DNA of 64,000 bases from JBGPEQ01 sp050180895 (GTDB taxonomy: Bacteria > Pseudomonadota > Alphaproteobacteria > Dongiales > Dongiaceae), in contig JBFXDS010000003.1 in the NCBI GenBank assembly GCA_050180895.1, positions 62,001 to 126,000 of the forward strand. Reading direction: 5' to 3'. Both the position numbers and the translations under genes were made by a program. Of this stretch, positions 24,527 to 34,061 are shown piece after piece; within the stretch, counting starts at the first letter, position 1; each line of letters begins with the position of its first letter. A model generated the notes under the pieces. The model ran no database searches. It saw only the letters and a program-made list of their open reading frames with translations, and was not told the DNA's origin.

Positions 24527-26002
24527 GTGAACAGCACGCCAGAAACGACATCCGAACCGAAGCTGACGGGCGGCAGGATCGCGCGCCATGCCCTGTGGGC
24601 GGCAGCTGACAACTGGACGCAGCAAGCCGGACAGCTCGTCGCCTTTCTCGTCATTGGCAATATCGTCGGACCGGAGTTGTTCGGCATCATGGCAATGGCC
24701 CACCTGTACATTTTATTCGTGCACGCATTCCTGGTGGATGGGCTCAGTGAAGCAATCGTGCAGCGCAAAGACATCGAAGATGGCCATCTGGACGCGGCAT
24801 TCTGGTTACTGCTGGCGCTCGGCGCCCTAGCCACCGGCCTCAGCTACTTTGCCGCAGATCTGGTCGCCGCCTTCTTCGGACGTGACGCGCTCGTAGAGGT
24901 CGTGCGTTGGATCAGCGTGAGCTTCATCATCGTCGGCGTCGCCTCGGTGCAGCAATGCATCCTGCGCCGGCATCTCGCATTTCACTCGCTTGCCGTTCGG
25001 TCGTTCGTGACCTACAGCGTCTCCGCGGTCGTGGGCATCGTGCTGGCGCTGCAGGGATACGGTTTGTGGAGTCTTGTCATATATTATCTCAGTCAGCGCG
25101 TTCTCGATCTGCTGATGCTGACGATTGGCAGCCGGTGGTGGCCGCAGTTCCGCTGCTCCCGGGCGCATCTTGGCGATCTCCTGCATTTCGGCGTCCATAA
25201 CATGGGAGTCCGCGTTGTTGCCTTTGTTGGCCTCCAAGCGGAGCGGGTCATTGTCGGGTTCTTCCTCGGCGCCACCGAACTCGGGTTCTTCGGCATGGCA
25301 CGGCGCATCGTGGGCAGCGCGTCCTACGCGCTGACCGGAGTCACGAATAGTGTCATGATGTCAGTCCTCTCGCGCCAACAGGTGGACAAGAGAACTCTCA
25401 ACCGTACGTTGACAAATACCACACAGGTGATGAGTCTTGTGACTTTTCCGGCCTTCGTCGGATTGATCCTTGTTGCACCGGATGTAATAGGGGCGGCGCT
25501 TCGGCCCGAATGGCAAGGGCTAACCCTGATCTTGCAGATCATCGCCTTCAATGGGCTGTGGCACTGCATCACCTTCTATCTCAGCACCGCGCTGCGCGCT
25601 CTGGGCCGCGCCGATCTCACGTTTCGTTTCGCCTGTATGTCGGTCAGCGTCCGCGTCGTCGTTTCTTTGCTGCTCGTGAGGTACGGTCTCGAGGCTATAG
25701 CTGTGTCGAGCGTGACCATTACGCTGCTCGGTGCGCCGGCACTGCTGTACCTGGTTGCGCGCCATGCTGCCATTTCGCCGAGGAGCTACCTCCGATCATT
25801 CGCTCCGGCGGTGATCGCGACCCTGTTCATGGCGGGCTGCGTGGCGGCGACCGACCATCTGTTTCTGGAATCGTTCACCCTCTCAAGCGGTCTTCGGGCA
25901 GTCCTGCTGATCGCCACGGGTGTTACTGCTTATGTCCTAGCCCTGCTTGCCACGGCGCGCCAGTTGATCACGACGATCTGGCGCCAGATACGCACGGCCT
26001 GA
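24527..26002 (+). CDS. Polysaccharide flippase (Wzx/MOP family)
   Basis: A 491-residue protein with about 14 hydrophobic helices and the layout of the polysaccharide-specific MOP exporters (WzxC-like): an N-terminal ARHALWAAADNWTQQAGQLV, then GPELFGIMAMAHLYILFVHA, EAIVQRKDIEDGHLDAAFW and FFLGATELGFFGMARRIVGS. These proteins move undecaprenyl-diphosphate-linked oligosaccharide across the inner membrane. The GTG at 24527 gives the best N-terminus, with GGGGC a few bases upstream. It converges on the glycosyltransferase at 26099. Together with the Wzy-like protein at 49709 it identifies a Wzx/Wzy-dependent pathway. Confidence 0.92.
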   Translation: MNSTPETTSEPKLTGGRIARHALWAAADNWTQQAGQLVAFLVIGNIVGPELFGIMAMAHLYILFVHAFLVDGLSEAIVQRKDIEDGHLDAAFWLLLALGALATGLSYFAADLVAAFFGRDALVEVVRWISVSFIIVGVASVQQCILRRHLAFHSLAVRSFVTYSVSAVVGIVLALQGYGLWSLVIYYLSQRVLDLLMLTIGSRWWPQFRCSRAHLGDLLHFGVHNMGVRVVAFVGLQAERVIVGFFLGATELGFFGMARRIVGSASYALTGVTNSVMMSVLSRQQVDKRTLNRTLTNTTQVMSLVTFPAFVGLILVAPDVIGAALRPEWQGLTLILQIIAFNGLWHCITFYLSTALRALGRADLTFRFACMSVSVRVVVSLLLVRYGLEAIAVSSVTITLLGAPALLYLVARHAAISPRSYLRSFAPAVIATLFMAGCVAATDHLFLESFTLSSGLRAVLLIATGVTAYVLALLATARQLITTIWRQIRTA

Positions 26003-26098
26003 CGGTCAGCCCTTTCTAAATTTCGTCTTCGGTCGCGCTTTGGGATACGACGTCCCGCGCCATGCCGTCCGAGCGCAAGCGGGGGGCTTGCGGCCGAA

Positions 26099-27067
26099 CT
26101 ACTGAAGAAATTCGTATCTCTTGATGTCCGGGAAGCGCCGCTGCAGCAGGTCGGGTGCCCCGCCGAAGAGCGAGAACAGGAAGACGGCGGCGCGCTTGTA
26201 GTGCAGTTTCCTCGCCAACGACTTTGCGAGAAATGGGCGTGCCGACGTCCAGTCGCCATAGCGAATGTGTTCTCGGGCGATGATCCAGTTTGCGGTTGCC
26301 TCGGCCGCTCGGCGCAGGCGCTGTCGCTCCCGCTGCGAGAATCGGCCGACCAATTCGGGATTGCCGAAGATGCCTTCGATGAAGCGCTCGTGATAAGCTG
26401 CTACACGGCCATGCCGCTTGTACCACCCTCCCGGACGCCGACGGTAATCCAGCACCGGTGATTCGTTTCCGATATAGATGATCTGCCCGCGCGCTGCCAG
26501 ACGGCACCAGTACTCATGGTCCTCGCCCACGGGCAGGTCGGCGCGGAACGTGCCGAGACCGCGCGCGACGGCCGCATCCATCAGAACATGGCCGCCGTTT
26601 ACGAACAGGTTCCGCTCCAATATGAACCGGAGTACATCGCCCGACGGAGGATATCCGCGACGCGGCCGATACAGATCGCCGACTGGTTTCCCGGTCTCCG
26701 TGACGATGCGACACTGCCCGTAGCTTGCGATGGCATCCGACCCGTCGAGCGCGGCTCCCAATCGTGCAAGAGCCGTCGGGTGTAAACAATCATCGGAATC
26801 CAGGACCATCAGTCGTTTGCCGCGACTCGCGGCTATTCCCGTGTTGCGGGCCGCGGACGGTCCGCCATTTGCCTGGCGAATGAGATGGATGCGAGCGTCG
26901 GTGCAACGGCGAATACAGTTGACTGTTTCGTCCGTCGAGCCGTCATCGACGATGACGAGTTCCCAGTCGATTTCCGTCTGGGCAAGCACGCTGGCGATGG
27001 TTTCGTCGATGTATTCTTCGACATTGTAGGCAGCACACACGATTGAATACTTGGGATCCATGGCCAT
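26099..27067 (-). CDS. Family 2 glycosyltransferase
   Basis: About 322 residues. The GT-A fold of GT2 is plain: YSIVCAAYNVEEYIDETIAS, ELVIVDDGSTDET, NGGPSAARNTGI and the metal-binding LMVLDSDDCLHP (DxD type), followed by LPVGEDHEYWCRLA, the ED catalytic-base motif. It adds a sugar from a nucleotide donor to the lipid-linked oligosaccharide at the cytoplasmic membrane. Three in-frame starts (GTG 27073, ATG 27067, ATG 27061) are possible; 27067 is chosen without strong evidence. It is convergent with the flippase gene and divergent from the Wzc gene. Donor sugar unknown. Confidence 0.92.
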   Translation of the reverse strand: MAMDPKYSIVCAAYNVEEYIDETIASVLAQTEIDWELVIVDDGSTDETVNCIRRCTDARIHLIRQANGGPSAARNTGIAASRGKRLMVLDSDDCLHPTALARLGAALDGSDAIASYGQCRIVTETGKPVGDLYRPRRGYPPSGDVLRFILERNLFVNGGHVLMDAAVARGLGTFRADLPVGEDHEYWCRLAARGQIIYIGNESPVLDYRRRPGGWYKRHGRVAAYHERFIEGIFGNPELVGRFSQRERQRLRRAAEATANWIIAREHIRYGDWTSARPFLAKSLARKLHYKRAAVFLFSLFGGAPDLLQRRFPDIKRYEFLQ

Positions 27068-27372
27068 CGTCACAGCTGGGCCTCGTCACTACCATCCGGC
27101 AAGGTCAGGTGGGGTTCCACCCATCGCACACGGCTTTTCCTGTAGTCACTATGACACAACCCGCTCGGGTTCGCCATTCGAGTCGCGGAAAATGTGGCGA
27201 GATCGCGGCAGAGTCGCGCTGCCGAATTCTGATTTTCCTTCACATACACCATGGTTAAGCGACGTTCTTCATGAACTCGGATCGCTATTACCCTTGCCAA
27301 ACCTCTTTGCGTTGGAAATACTGAAACTGTGGCTCGCAATGTTCAATTTCGGTCCAAGGGGATGATTCTGGG
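27068..27372. other. Divergent intergenic region before the first Wzc gene
   Basis: About 305 bases, less GC-rich than its neighbours. It should carry promoters for the glycosyltransferase (minus) and the Wzc gene (plus). No repeat or small gene was recognised. Confidence 0.4.
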
Positions 27373-29697
27373 ATGAGTGCAAAGCCCCTCTCCGATGCAT
27401 TCGGTCGCGATGCGGGAGCCGTCGCGCGGCCTGTCTCGCAGCGGCCTCCCTGGGACTCGGGAACTCTCCAGGTCGATGTCACGCTGAACCTGCTGTTGCG
27501 CATGATCAAGCGCCGGAAGTGGCTGCTGATCTTAACGATCATTGTCGTTCCCCTGCTCGCGGCTTTCGCTGGCCTACAGCTGACGCCGCGTTACACGGCA
27601 TCCACCGATATCGTCCTCGAGCCGCAGCGGCTGAATATTGCGGATATCCAGAGCATACTGACGCAGACGCCGGCGGGGTCCGATGCCATCGCCAGCGAAA
27701 TCGAGATCCTATCCTCCCGTGCTCTTGCCGCGCAGGTGATACAGCGCCTGGAGCTCTTCCGTCTGCCGGAGTTCAACCCGTCGTTGCGGCCGCCGGGTTT
27801 GAGCGAACGCCTCGTCGACTCCGCTAAGAACATGGTCGGCCGCTTGCTCGGCGGCGGCGATGAGGAGGATGACACGGCCGATGATGGGGTCGATGACGGC
27901 AGCGAAGATGCGGGGCAACTGGCGGCGGAACCCGAGATCGAAATCGACAATGCGGAAATCATCGACGTCTATTTGAGCTCGCTCGCGGTCGAGGTGCGTG
28001 GAGGGTCGCGTGTCGTGGAGGTTTCCTATACCTCCGTCGATCCGCAACTCGCCGCGACGATCATCAATACGTTGGCCGATATCTACCTTGTCAATCAGCT
28101 GGAGGCCAAATTCGATGCGTTGAAGCGCGCGTCGGCCTGGCTCAACGAGCGCCTCGCCACGTTGCGCGAGCAGGCGCGGCAGTCAGAGGATGCGGTCGAG
28201 CAATACCGGGCCGAAGCGGGCCTCACCCAGGGCGTACAGGCGAGCATCGTCGCCGAACAGATAACGCGGCTGAACACGGAGCTCGGTGGGGCACGCTTTG
28301 CGCTCTCGACCGCGCAGGCGCGGCTCGACCAGGTGCGCTCCTTCGCCAATTCACCGGCCCAGCTCGAATCGCTGCCGGAGGTTCTGGACTATCCGGTCAT
28401 CCAGCAGTTGGTGCAGCAGCAGGCCCTCCTCGACCGGCAGGTCGTGGACATGTCGTCCAGGCTTGGCGAGCGCCATCCCGATCTCGTCAATATGCGGGCA
28501 CAGGCGCAGAGCAACAGGGAGCAGATCGCGCGAGAGATCCAACGGGTGATTCGCAGGATCGAGCCGGACGTGGACTCGGCGGGCGCGCGCGTGCGACTGC
28601 TGGAGGAGCAGCTGGAGAAGGCGCGTCAAGAATCCATCAAGTATACGGCGGACGAGGCAAAGCTGCGCAGCCTGCAGCGGGAGGCCGAGACCAACCAGGG
28701 TCTGCTGCAAACCTTCCTCGAGCGGGCGAAGGAGACGTCGGACCGGTTCGAGTTGGAGTCCGCCGACGCCCGTCTGCTCGCCAACGCGGTCGTGCCGACG
28801 AGTCCGTCCGAGCCGAAGCTGAAGATCATCATCGTGGCATCGATTGCGTTTGCCATAATGCTCGGTCTTCTGCTGGTTTATATCGCCGAGCAGCTCGACC
28901 TTACCATCCGCAGCGGCGACGACATCGAAAGTGTGCTCGGGCTGCCCTGCCTGTCGATCGTGCCGAGGCTCACCATGGTCGGCGGCCTGATCAATCCCCA
29001 CGACTACGTGCTGAACAAGCCGATGTCGGCCTATGCCGAGGCATTTCGAAGCCTGCGTGCGTCGTTGTGGCTGGGCCGCGAGGAGGCCCGCGGGTCGTGC
29101 AAGTCGGTGGTAGTCATCTCGTCGAGGCCGGGTGAAGGCAAGACCGCGACGTCGATCTCGCTTGCGCGAGTTGCGGCTGCGGGCGGTGAGAAGGTTATTC
29201 TGGTGGATTGCGATGTCCGTCAGCCTTCTGTCGGCAAGGCGCTCAAGGCAGAGCCTGGTGCGGGGCTGGTCGATATCTTGAGGGGCGAGGTGAACTGGCG
29301 GCAGGCAATCAACAAGGATTCCGGCTCCGGCATGGACTATATCCTGATCGGAACCCACACCGCGAACTCGGCGCAGTTGCTGATGTCCGAGGCGATGGTT
29401 TCGCTGGTCCATTCGCTACGCGCCGAATACGACTTGGTGGTGCTGGACGCGCCGCCGATTCTCGCACTCTCCGATGCCCGAATCATCGCCAGCGTTGCCG
29501 ACGGAGTCGTCTACTGCGTGCGGTGGCGCGATACGTCGCGCAGCGCGGTTTCCAGCGGCGTCCGTATTCTGCGCGGCATCGGTGCCCACATCGTGGGCGC
29601 AGTCCTCACGCAGGTCAATCTGAGCAGCCACGCGCGTGCCGGCTTCAGCGATTCGGAATTTTACAGCCGGAAGTACAGCGGCTACTACCGCAACTAG
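27373..29697 (+). CDS. Polysaccharide co-polymerase with tyrosine autokinase domain (Wzc/ExoP type), copy 1
   Basis: A 774-residue protein with Wzz domain, first membrane helix near residue 50 (LLILTIIVVPLLAAFAGLQL), long periplasmic coiled coil with an acidic insert (EEDDTADDGVDDGSED), a second helix around 495 (IIIVASIAFAIMLGLLLVYI), and a cytoplasmic BY-kinase. Walker A SSRPGEGKTATS is at about 583, Walker A' VILVDCDVRQP and Walker B LVVLDAPP follow, and the C-terminus is tyrosine-rich (EFYSRKYSGYYRN). Such kinases control polymer length and export through cycles of Tyr phosphorylation. A Sel1-repeat protein follows. Confidence 0.95.
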   Translation: MSAKPLSDAFGRDAGAVARPVSQRPPWDSGTLQVDVTLNLLLRMIKRRKWLLILTIIVVPLLAAFAGLQLTPRYTASTDIVLEPQRLNIADIQSILTQTPAGSDAIASEIEILSSRALAAQVIQRLELFRLPEFNPSLRPPGLSERLVDSAKNMVGRLLGGGDEEDDTADDGVDDGSEDAGQLAAEPEIEIDNAEIIDVYLSSLAVEVRGGSRVVEVSYTSVDPQLAATIINTLADIYLVNQLEAKFDALKRASAWLNERLATLREQARQSEDAVEQYRAEAGLTQGVQASIVAEQITRLNTELGGARFALSTAQARLDQVRSFANSPAQLESLPEVLDYPVIQQLVQQQALLDRQVVDMSSRLGERHPDLVNMRAQAQSNREQIAREIQRVIRRIEPDVDSAGARVRLLEEQLEKARQESIKYTADEAKLRSLQREAETNQGLLQTFLERAKETSDRFELESADARLLANAVVPTSPSEPKLKIIIVASIAFAIMLGLLLVYIAEQLDLTIRSGDDIESVLGLPCLSIVPRLTMVGGLINPHDYVLNKPMSAYAEAFRSLRASLWLGREEARGSCKSVVVISSRPGEGKTATSISLARVAAAGGEKVILVDCDVRQPSVGKALKAEPGAGLVDILRGEVNWRQAINKDSGSGMDYILIGTHTANSAQLLMSEAMVSLVHSLRAEYDLVVLDAPPILALSDARIIASVADGVVYCVRWRDTSRSAVSSGVRILRGIGAHIVGAVLTQVNLSSHARAGFSDSEFYSRKYSGYYRN

Positions 29698-29823
29698 ACC
29701 CGGGCGCTGTGACAAAGCGATCGATGGCCGGAGAACTGCAGGAGCGATCGAGCGGGCGTCGTCGATCTGCGGGCAGCTTGTCCGATCGCGGCGTCTTCGG
29801 CGATAGGAACACGTGTTGGCGAG

Positions 29824-30948
29824 ATGAGCATGCTCGCCGGCTACTTTGCAGTTAGCGAATACCTTGCTGAGCAGGAGCTTGTAGTCGTGCGCAGAAGAAG
29901 TCGCAGGTCTCGTGTGCGGCGCCGTGTCCTTCTGTCGCTCCTCGCGGCCGGTGCTCTCGTGGTTGTCGTTGCGGGGGTTGTCGTTCTCGTCGGAGGATTC
30001 GACCGCGGGGCGTCCGGACCGGATTTGAGCGAACTTGCTGCCCGTGCCAAGAGCGGCGAACCGCAGGCGCAGCTGGAGTTGGGCACGTTTTACGCCGCCG
30101 GTTCGAAAGAAGTTCCGGCAAAGCCGGCGGAAGGATATCGCTGGATTCAGAAGGCCGCGGAACAGGGGTTGCCGGAGGCTCAGGAGGCCGTTGGGCGCAT
30201 GCTTCTCTTCGGGGTCGGCGTGCCGGCCGATCCGAAGGCGGCGATGGGATGGTACGAGAAAGCGGCGCTGCAGGGACGGGCCGAGGCTCAGGGTCGCTTG
30301 GCGGGTTTCTATCATGAAGGAATTTCCGTCCCCCAGGATTTCGCGCGCGCCCTGGATTGGTACCGGAAGGCGGCCGCCCAGGGGCATGGCGAATCGATGT
30401 ACAATCTCGGCATCATCTATGCCGAAGGGCAGGGGCAAGGACGCGATTTTCTCGTCGCCGGACAGTGGTTCAACAAGGCGGCGGAGCATGGCTACGGCTT
30501 CGGCGTGCCCGACCGATATCAGGAGGCGGTGCACTGGGCGGAGCAAGTGGAAAAATATCGCCCGGCCGCGGACAACGGAGATCCCGAGGCGCAGTACCGC
30601 CTTGCTGCGCTCCTCTATGGTCCCCAGGCCCGGGCGCGCAATGTCCCGCACGATAGCGAGAGGGCGATCAAGCTGTATCACTCCGCAGCGGCGAAGGGGC
30701 ATGCGCAGGCGATGTACGCCCTCGGCGTGATCTACCAGGGAAAGATCGCCGACGACGGCTTCATCTTCACCGACTATGTGAAGGCGCACATGTGGTACAA
30801 CTTGGCCGCGTCGCGCCTTCCGGCAGGCCGCGAACGTGACCAAGCGGCCAGGGATCGCGATTTCCTGGCGCGCTACCGTTTGACGCCGGAGGAGCTTGCC
30901 GAAGCGCAACGACTGGCCCGCGAGTGGGAGCCGGAGCCATCGATGTGA
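29824..30948 (+). CDS. Sel1-repeat membrane protein
   Basis: A 374-residue protein with an Arg-rich cytoplasmic start, one membrane helix near residues 38-58 (LLSLLAAGALVVVVAGVVVL) and then about six Sel1-type repeats: AQLELGTFYAAG, GYRWIQKAAEQGLPEAQ, AMGWYEKAALQGRAEAQ, ALDWYRKAAAQGHGESMYNL, AIKLYHSAAAKGHAQAMYAL and AHMWYNLAASRL. Sel1 proteins are adaptors; relatives such as AlgK and ExoR act in polysaccharide assembly or its control. Its position between the Wzc-type kinase and the PssD/E pair suggests a periplasmic scaffold for the export machine. The start at 29824 has only a weak binding site. Confidence 0.88.
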   Translation: MSMLAGYFAVSEYLAEQELVVVRRRSRRSRVRRRVLLSLLAAGALVVVVAGVVVLVGGFDRGASGPDLSELAARAKSGEPQAQLELGTFYAAGSKEVPAKPAEGYRWIQKAAEQGLPEAQEAVGRMLLFGVGVPADPKAAMGWYEKAALQGRAEAQGRLAGFYHEGISVPQDFARALDWYRKAAAQGHGESMYNLGIIYAEGQGQGRDFLVAGQWFNKAAEHGYGFGVPDRYQEAVHWAEQVEKYRPAADNGDPEAQYRLAALLYGPQARARNVPHDSERAIKLYHSAAAKGHAQAMYALGVIYQGKIADDGFIFTDYVKAHMWYNLAASRLPAGRERDQAARDRDFLARYRLTPEELAEAQRLAREWEPEPSM

Positions 30949-31079
30949 CGACGGCAGGCGGGCCTGTGCGAAATCGACCTGAGAGCACAAAATCGGCTGT
31001 AGCACGATGGCTAGGACGGGTCGCGGGCCCGTCGGGCGAGGTTTCTTCATTCCCGATCCCACGTCATCTCGGATAGCGA

Positions 31080-31550
31080 ATGAACGACAGACACGGACGA
31101 ACCGCCAAGCGTGTATTGGCCGTCGCCTCCGGCGGCGGTCATTGGGTTCAACTGATGCGGTTGATGCCAGCCTTCGAGGGCACGGATGTCAGTTTCGTCT
31201 CGGTGAACACGTTTCGCCGGGACGACGTGCGCGATCATCGCTTCTTCACGATACCCGATGCGTCACGCTGGAATAAGCACATGTTCATTCCCATGGCGTT
31301 CAAGATTCTCGGGATCCTCCTGATCGTGCGGCCCCACGTTGTGGTCACGACCGGCTCCGCGCCGGGCTATGCGACGCTGCGGCTCGCGAAACTCTTTGGC
31401 TGCAGAACGGTCTGGATCGACAGCATCTCGCAGATAGAGGCGCTGTCGATGTCCGGGCGACATGCCGGCAAGGTTGCCGATCTCTGGTTGACCCAGTGGC
31501 CGCATCTGGCCAAGCCAGGCGGGCCGGAGTACTCGGGGACCATACTGTGA
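31080..31550 (+). CDS. pssD: PssD/Alg14-like glycosyltransferase subunit
   Basis: A 156-residue protein matching the membrane-anchoring, donor-side half of a split GT28-type enzyme: VLAVASGGGHWVQLMRLMP at the start and PHVVVTTGSAPGYATLRLAK, then VWIDSISQIEALSMSGRHAG. In eukaryotes Alg14 recruits Alg13 to form UDP-GlcNAc transferase; in rhizobial exopolysaccharide synthesis PssD/PssE form a glucuronosyltransferase. Given the UDP-glucose dehydrogenase in this window, glucuronate transfer is attractive. The stop overlaps the GTG start of the partner as GTGA. Confidence 0.9.
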   Translation: MNDRHGRTAKRVLAVASGGGHWVQLMRLMPAFEGTDVSFVSVNTFRRDDVRDHRFFTIPDASRWNKHMFIPMAFKILGILLIVRPHVVVTTGSAPGYATLRLAKLFGCRTVWIDSISQIEALSMSGRHAGKVADLWLTQWPHLAKPGGPEYSGTIL

Positions 31551-32026
31551 TCTTCGTCACCGTGGGCTCCATGTTGCCGTTCGACCGGCTGGTCGAGGCC
31601 ATGGATACGTGGGCGGCTGCGAATCCGAGTGTCGAGGTCTTTGCGCAGATCGGTGAGGGGCGGTTCATTCCCAAGACGTGCCGATGGGAGCGGATGATCG
31701 AGCCGGCCGAATTCGACGCCAAATGCCTGGAGGCCGAAGTCGTCGTCGCTCACGCGGGCATGGGAACGATACTGTCCACGCTGCAATCGCGCCGGCCATT
31801 GGTGATCATGCCGCGCCGCGCTGACTTGCGCGAACATACGACCAACCACCAGATCGCCACCGCGGAACGGTTCGGCGGCCGGCAGGGCATTACGGTGGTC
31901 GAGGATGCGCCGACCCTATGGAAGGTTCTGGAAGAGAAGAACTACCGGGCGCCGGAGAGCCAACTATCGAGCTTTGCGTCGGCCGATTTGATAGACCGCG
32001 TCCGGACGTTCATTCAGTCGTCCTGA
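31547..32026 (+). CDS. pssE: PssE/Alg13-like glycosyltransferase catalytic subunit
   Basis: 159 residues from the GTG at 31547, which overlaps the TGA of pssD (GTGA). The protein begins MIFVTVGSMLPFDRLVEAMD and carries VVVAHAGMGTILSTLQSRRP and LVIMPRRADLREHTTNHQ, the UDP-sugar-binding half of a GT28 fold as in Alg13. An in-frame ATG at 31496 is inside pssD and lacks a binding site. With PssD it should form one transferase, probably adding the second sugar (glucuronate in Rhizobium leguminosarum) to the lipid-linked intermediate. It converges on the next gene with 32 bases between. Confidence 0.9.
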   Translation: MIFVTVGSMLPFDRLVEAMDTWAAANPSVEVFAQIGEGRFIPKTCRWERMIEPAEFDAKCLEAEVVVAHAGMGTILSTLQSRRPLVIMPRRADLREHTTNHQIATAERFGGRQGITVVEDAPTLWKVLEEKNYRAPESQLSSFASADLIDRVRTFIQSS

Positions 32027-32058
32027 CGTCCGTCCAATGATGCCGTGAACGGTCGCCG

Positions 32059-32922
32059 TCAATTCGGCCAGAAACGATCGACGAGTTCCCGCGTATTGCG
32101 GATGTTGCCTCGGCTGGACGCCCCGAACACGATCGATCGGATGTTCGGTTGCCCGCACACCCACTCGATCGCTTCTTTCGGCTCGATCGCACCCGATGCG
32201 AACACCGACATGGCGATCGCGCGGAATTTCCTTTCCCGCAGCGCCCGGTCGTAGGCCTCGAATCCGCCGCACATGCGGAAGCCGAGCTTGTTGATGTTCG
32301 CGCAGACGATCGGGTTTTCGATGCCGAGCTCGTCCAGCACGTCCAGTAGCTTCGGCATGTTCATCGTGATGAAACCCGGCTCCGCGTTGTAGCGGGCTTT
32401 GACGTGGTTGGCGAAGATCCGGAACGACTCCTTGAGATTCAACCCCAGAAGCAGATCCACGAGCACGTTCTGAAGGAAGATGACCGGAGTCTTCAGCCCC
32501 TGGAACATTTTCATCTCGGCATCGATCAAAAGCGTGCCGGCACCTTCGATGTCCTTCTTCATCAAGGACATTCCGCCGCGCAACGCGGCATCCAGAAACC
32601 CTTCCTGCGGAAGAAACCGCTTGAGCGCGCCGATCATTCCGTATTCGGTGACGGCATTGTTGTACTTGTGCGCGTACGGCATGCACGGATAGAACTCGAA
32701 ATCCCTGTAACGATCCGGATTGGCGCGCATATGATCGCAAATCTCGGCGATGCGGTCATGTGTCGTGCACATGAACGCTTTGATCCCTTCGCCGTAGGCG
32801 ATGTCCAGCACGTCGATGATCGACTGCGCATCCGAAAAGCGCATGGACTGCGCCCGCGCTTTTTCCTCCGACATGTGGTTGATGCCGAAGAATTGGTTGT
32901 CCCCGAACAGCAAACGGTCCAC
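32059..32922 (-). CDS. Unrecognised protein, probably TIM-barrel (aldo/keto-reductase-like)
   Basis: The frame extends to 33576 through the neighbouring gene, but GTG at 32922 follows GGAGATTCAAC and gives a sensible 287-residue protein beginning MDRLLFGDNQFFGINHMSEE. Alternating segments such as IDVLDIAYGEGIKAFMCTTH, FEFYPCMPYAHKYNN, GIENPIVCANINKLGFRMCG, FRAIAMSVFASGAIEPKEAI and IRSIVFGASSRGNIRNTREL look like a beta/alpha barrel; the last two resemble the C-terminal strands of aldo/keto reductases. It lies 29 bases behind a Gfo/Idh/MocA dehydrogenase on the same strand, so a joint sugar modification is likely. Reaction unknown. Confidence 0.7.
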   Translation of the reverse strand: MDRLLFGDNQFFGINHMSEEKARAQSMRFSDAQSIIDVLDIAYGEGIKAFMCTTHDRIAEICDHMRANPDRYRDFEFYPCMPYAHKYNNAVTEYGMIGALKRFLPQEGFLDAALRGGMSLMKKDIEGAGTLLIDAEMKMFQGLKTPVIFLQNVLVDLLLGLNLKESFRIFANHVKARYNAEPGFITMNMPKLLDVLDELGIENPIVCANINKLGFRMCGGFEAYDRALRERKFRAIAMSVFASGAIEPKEAIEWVCGQPNIRSIVFGASSRGNIRNTRELVDRFWPN

Positions 32923-32951
32923 GTTGAATCTCCGAGAGAAAAACTGCCGAA

Positions 32952-34061
32952 TCAGACGGCGCGGCGGGATGCCGGCCGGGGCCAGGGGAACGAGAAGCTC
33001 TTCTTGCGCGCCGGCGTCTCGGGCAGCGAATCGTCCGCCCGCACCGATGCGCCCTTCTCGGCATCGGCGACCATCATCGAGATCACCCTGTCCGTCTCCA
33101 CCGCGCTGGCGAAGGAATTCACGTTCTCCGAGGACTTCCTTTCGATGGAGCGGACGAAGTAGTCCAGTTGAGCCGAGAATTCCTCGCCGCGGATGTAGAA
33201 CCAGACCGGCTCGGTCAATTCGGTCGTGTAACGGATGTTCCAACCCTGCTTGTAGCCCTCGGGGATCTTCGCGGTATCGCGCAGATAGACCTGGCACTCC
33301 TGACGGTCGGCGAAGATCCGACCGGTCGTGCCCCAGATCGTGATTTTCGTCGTCATCCGTCGACACGCCTCGTCGCTCCAGTTCACCGAGATCTGGGCGC
33401 TCTTGCCGTCGCGGAAATACAGCGTGCTGAAGACCTCGTCCTCGTTCGAGAAGATGCCGTTCAGCACGGTCCCGCCGACGCCGGACGGCGCGCCGAAGTA
33501 CCAGTTCACCAGATTGATAGGATGCGCCGCATAGTCGTAGAGGCAGCCGCCGCCCTCCGAGCGTTGCGTGCGCCACATCGAGCCTTTCGGGCGGAGCATC
33601 AGCGGGCCATAGGCTTCGGCAAGCACATGCGTCACTTCGCCGACCGCCCCAGCGTCCAGTAGCCGCTTCACCTCCGCGAACGCGCCGACGAAGCGGTAGT
33701 GGTAGCCGACCTGTGTTACCAGGCTTCCCTGTTCGCCGAGCCGCGTCATCTCCTCGCCGTCACGTGTGGTGAGGCAGAACGGTTTTTCGCAAAACACGTG
33801 CAGGCCCTTCTTGAGAGCCGATCGCACCATAGGTGCATGAAGCTTGGGGGGCGTGGCGATGAGCACCGCATCCAGCTCCGCCTCATCAAGCATTGTGTCG
33901 AAGTCCGAGTACGTGCGTAGCCCCGTATATTTGTTCAGTGCGGCAAGCACATATCCGGCCGAATCGCAGACTGCGTTCACCGTCACGCGCGGATGGGCAT
34001 TGATGAGGGCGAGATGGGTCAGGCCCATCTTGCCTAAGCCAACGACTCCAACTTTGAGCAT
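32952..34061 (-). CDS. Gfo/Idh/MocA-family sugar dehydrogenase
   Basis: A 369-residue NAD(P)-dependent oxidoreductase. N-terminal Rossmann fold MLKVGVVGLGKMGLTHL, LDAVLIATPPKLHAP and the family's CEKPFCLT motif (Glu-Lys-Pro, about residue 92) are present, and GGGCLYDYAAHPINLVNWYF provides the His/Asp catalytic region. Such enzymes oxidise or reduce nucleotide sugars, for example in making 3-keto or amino-uronic derivatives. It is first of a two-gene set with the TIM-barrel-like protein. The C-terminal 35 residues are basic and Pro-rich beyond the fold. Exact substrate is unknown. Confidence 0.9.
   Translation of the reverse strand: MLKVGVVGLGKMGLTHLALINAHPRVTVNAVCDSAGYVLAALNKYTGLRTYSDFDTMLDEAELDAVLIATPPKLHAPMVRSALKKGLHVFCEKPFCLTTRDGEEMTRLGEQGSLVTQVGYHYRFVGAFAEVKRLLDAGAVGEVTHVLAEAYGPLMLRPKGSMWRTQRSEGGGCLYDYAAHPINLVNWYFGAPSGVGGTVLNGIFSNEDEVFSTLYFRDGKSAQISVNWSDEACRRMTTKITIWGTTGRIFADRQECQVYLRDTAKIPEGYKQGWNIRYTTELTEPVWFYIRGEEFSAQLDYFVRSIERKSSENVNSFASAVETDRVISMMVADAEKGASVRADDSLPETPARKKSFSFPWPRPASRRAV

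Noticed and set aside
26000..26020. CTGACGGTCAG between convergent genes considered as terminator
   Set aside because: The dyad leaves only one loop base and no T-run follows, so a hairpin is unlikely.
28351..31062. Minus-strand frames of 353 and 548 residues over the Wzc and Sel1 genes
   Set aside because: Low-information Arg/His/Gln-rich readings opposite clearly identified proteins.
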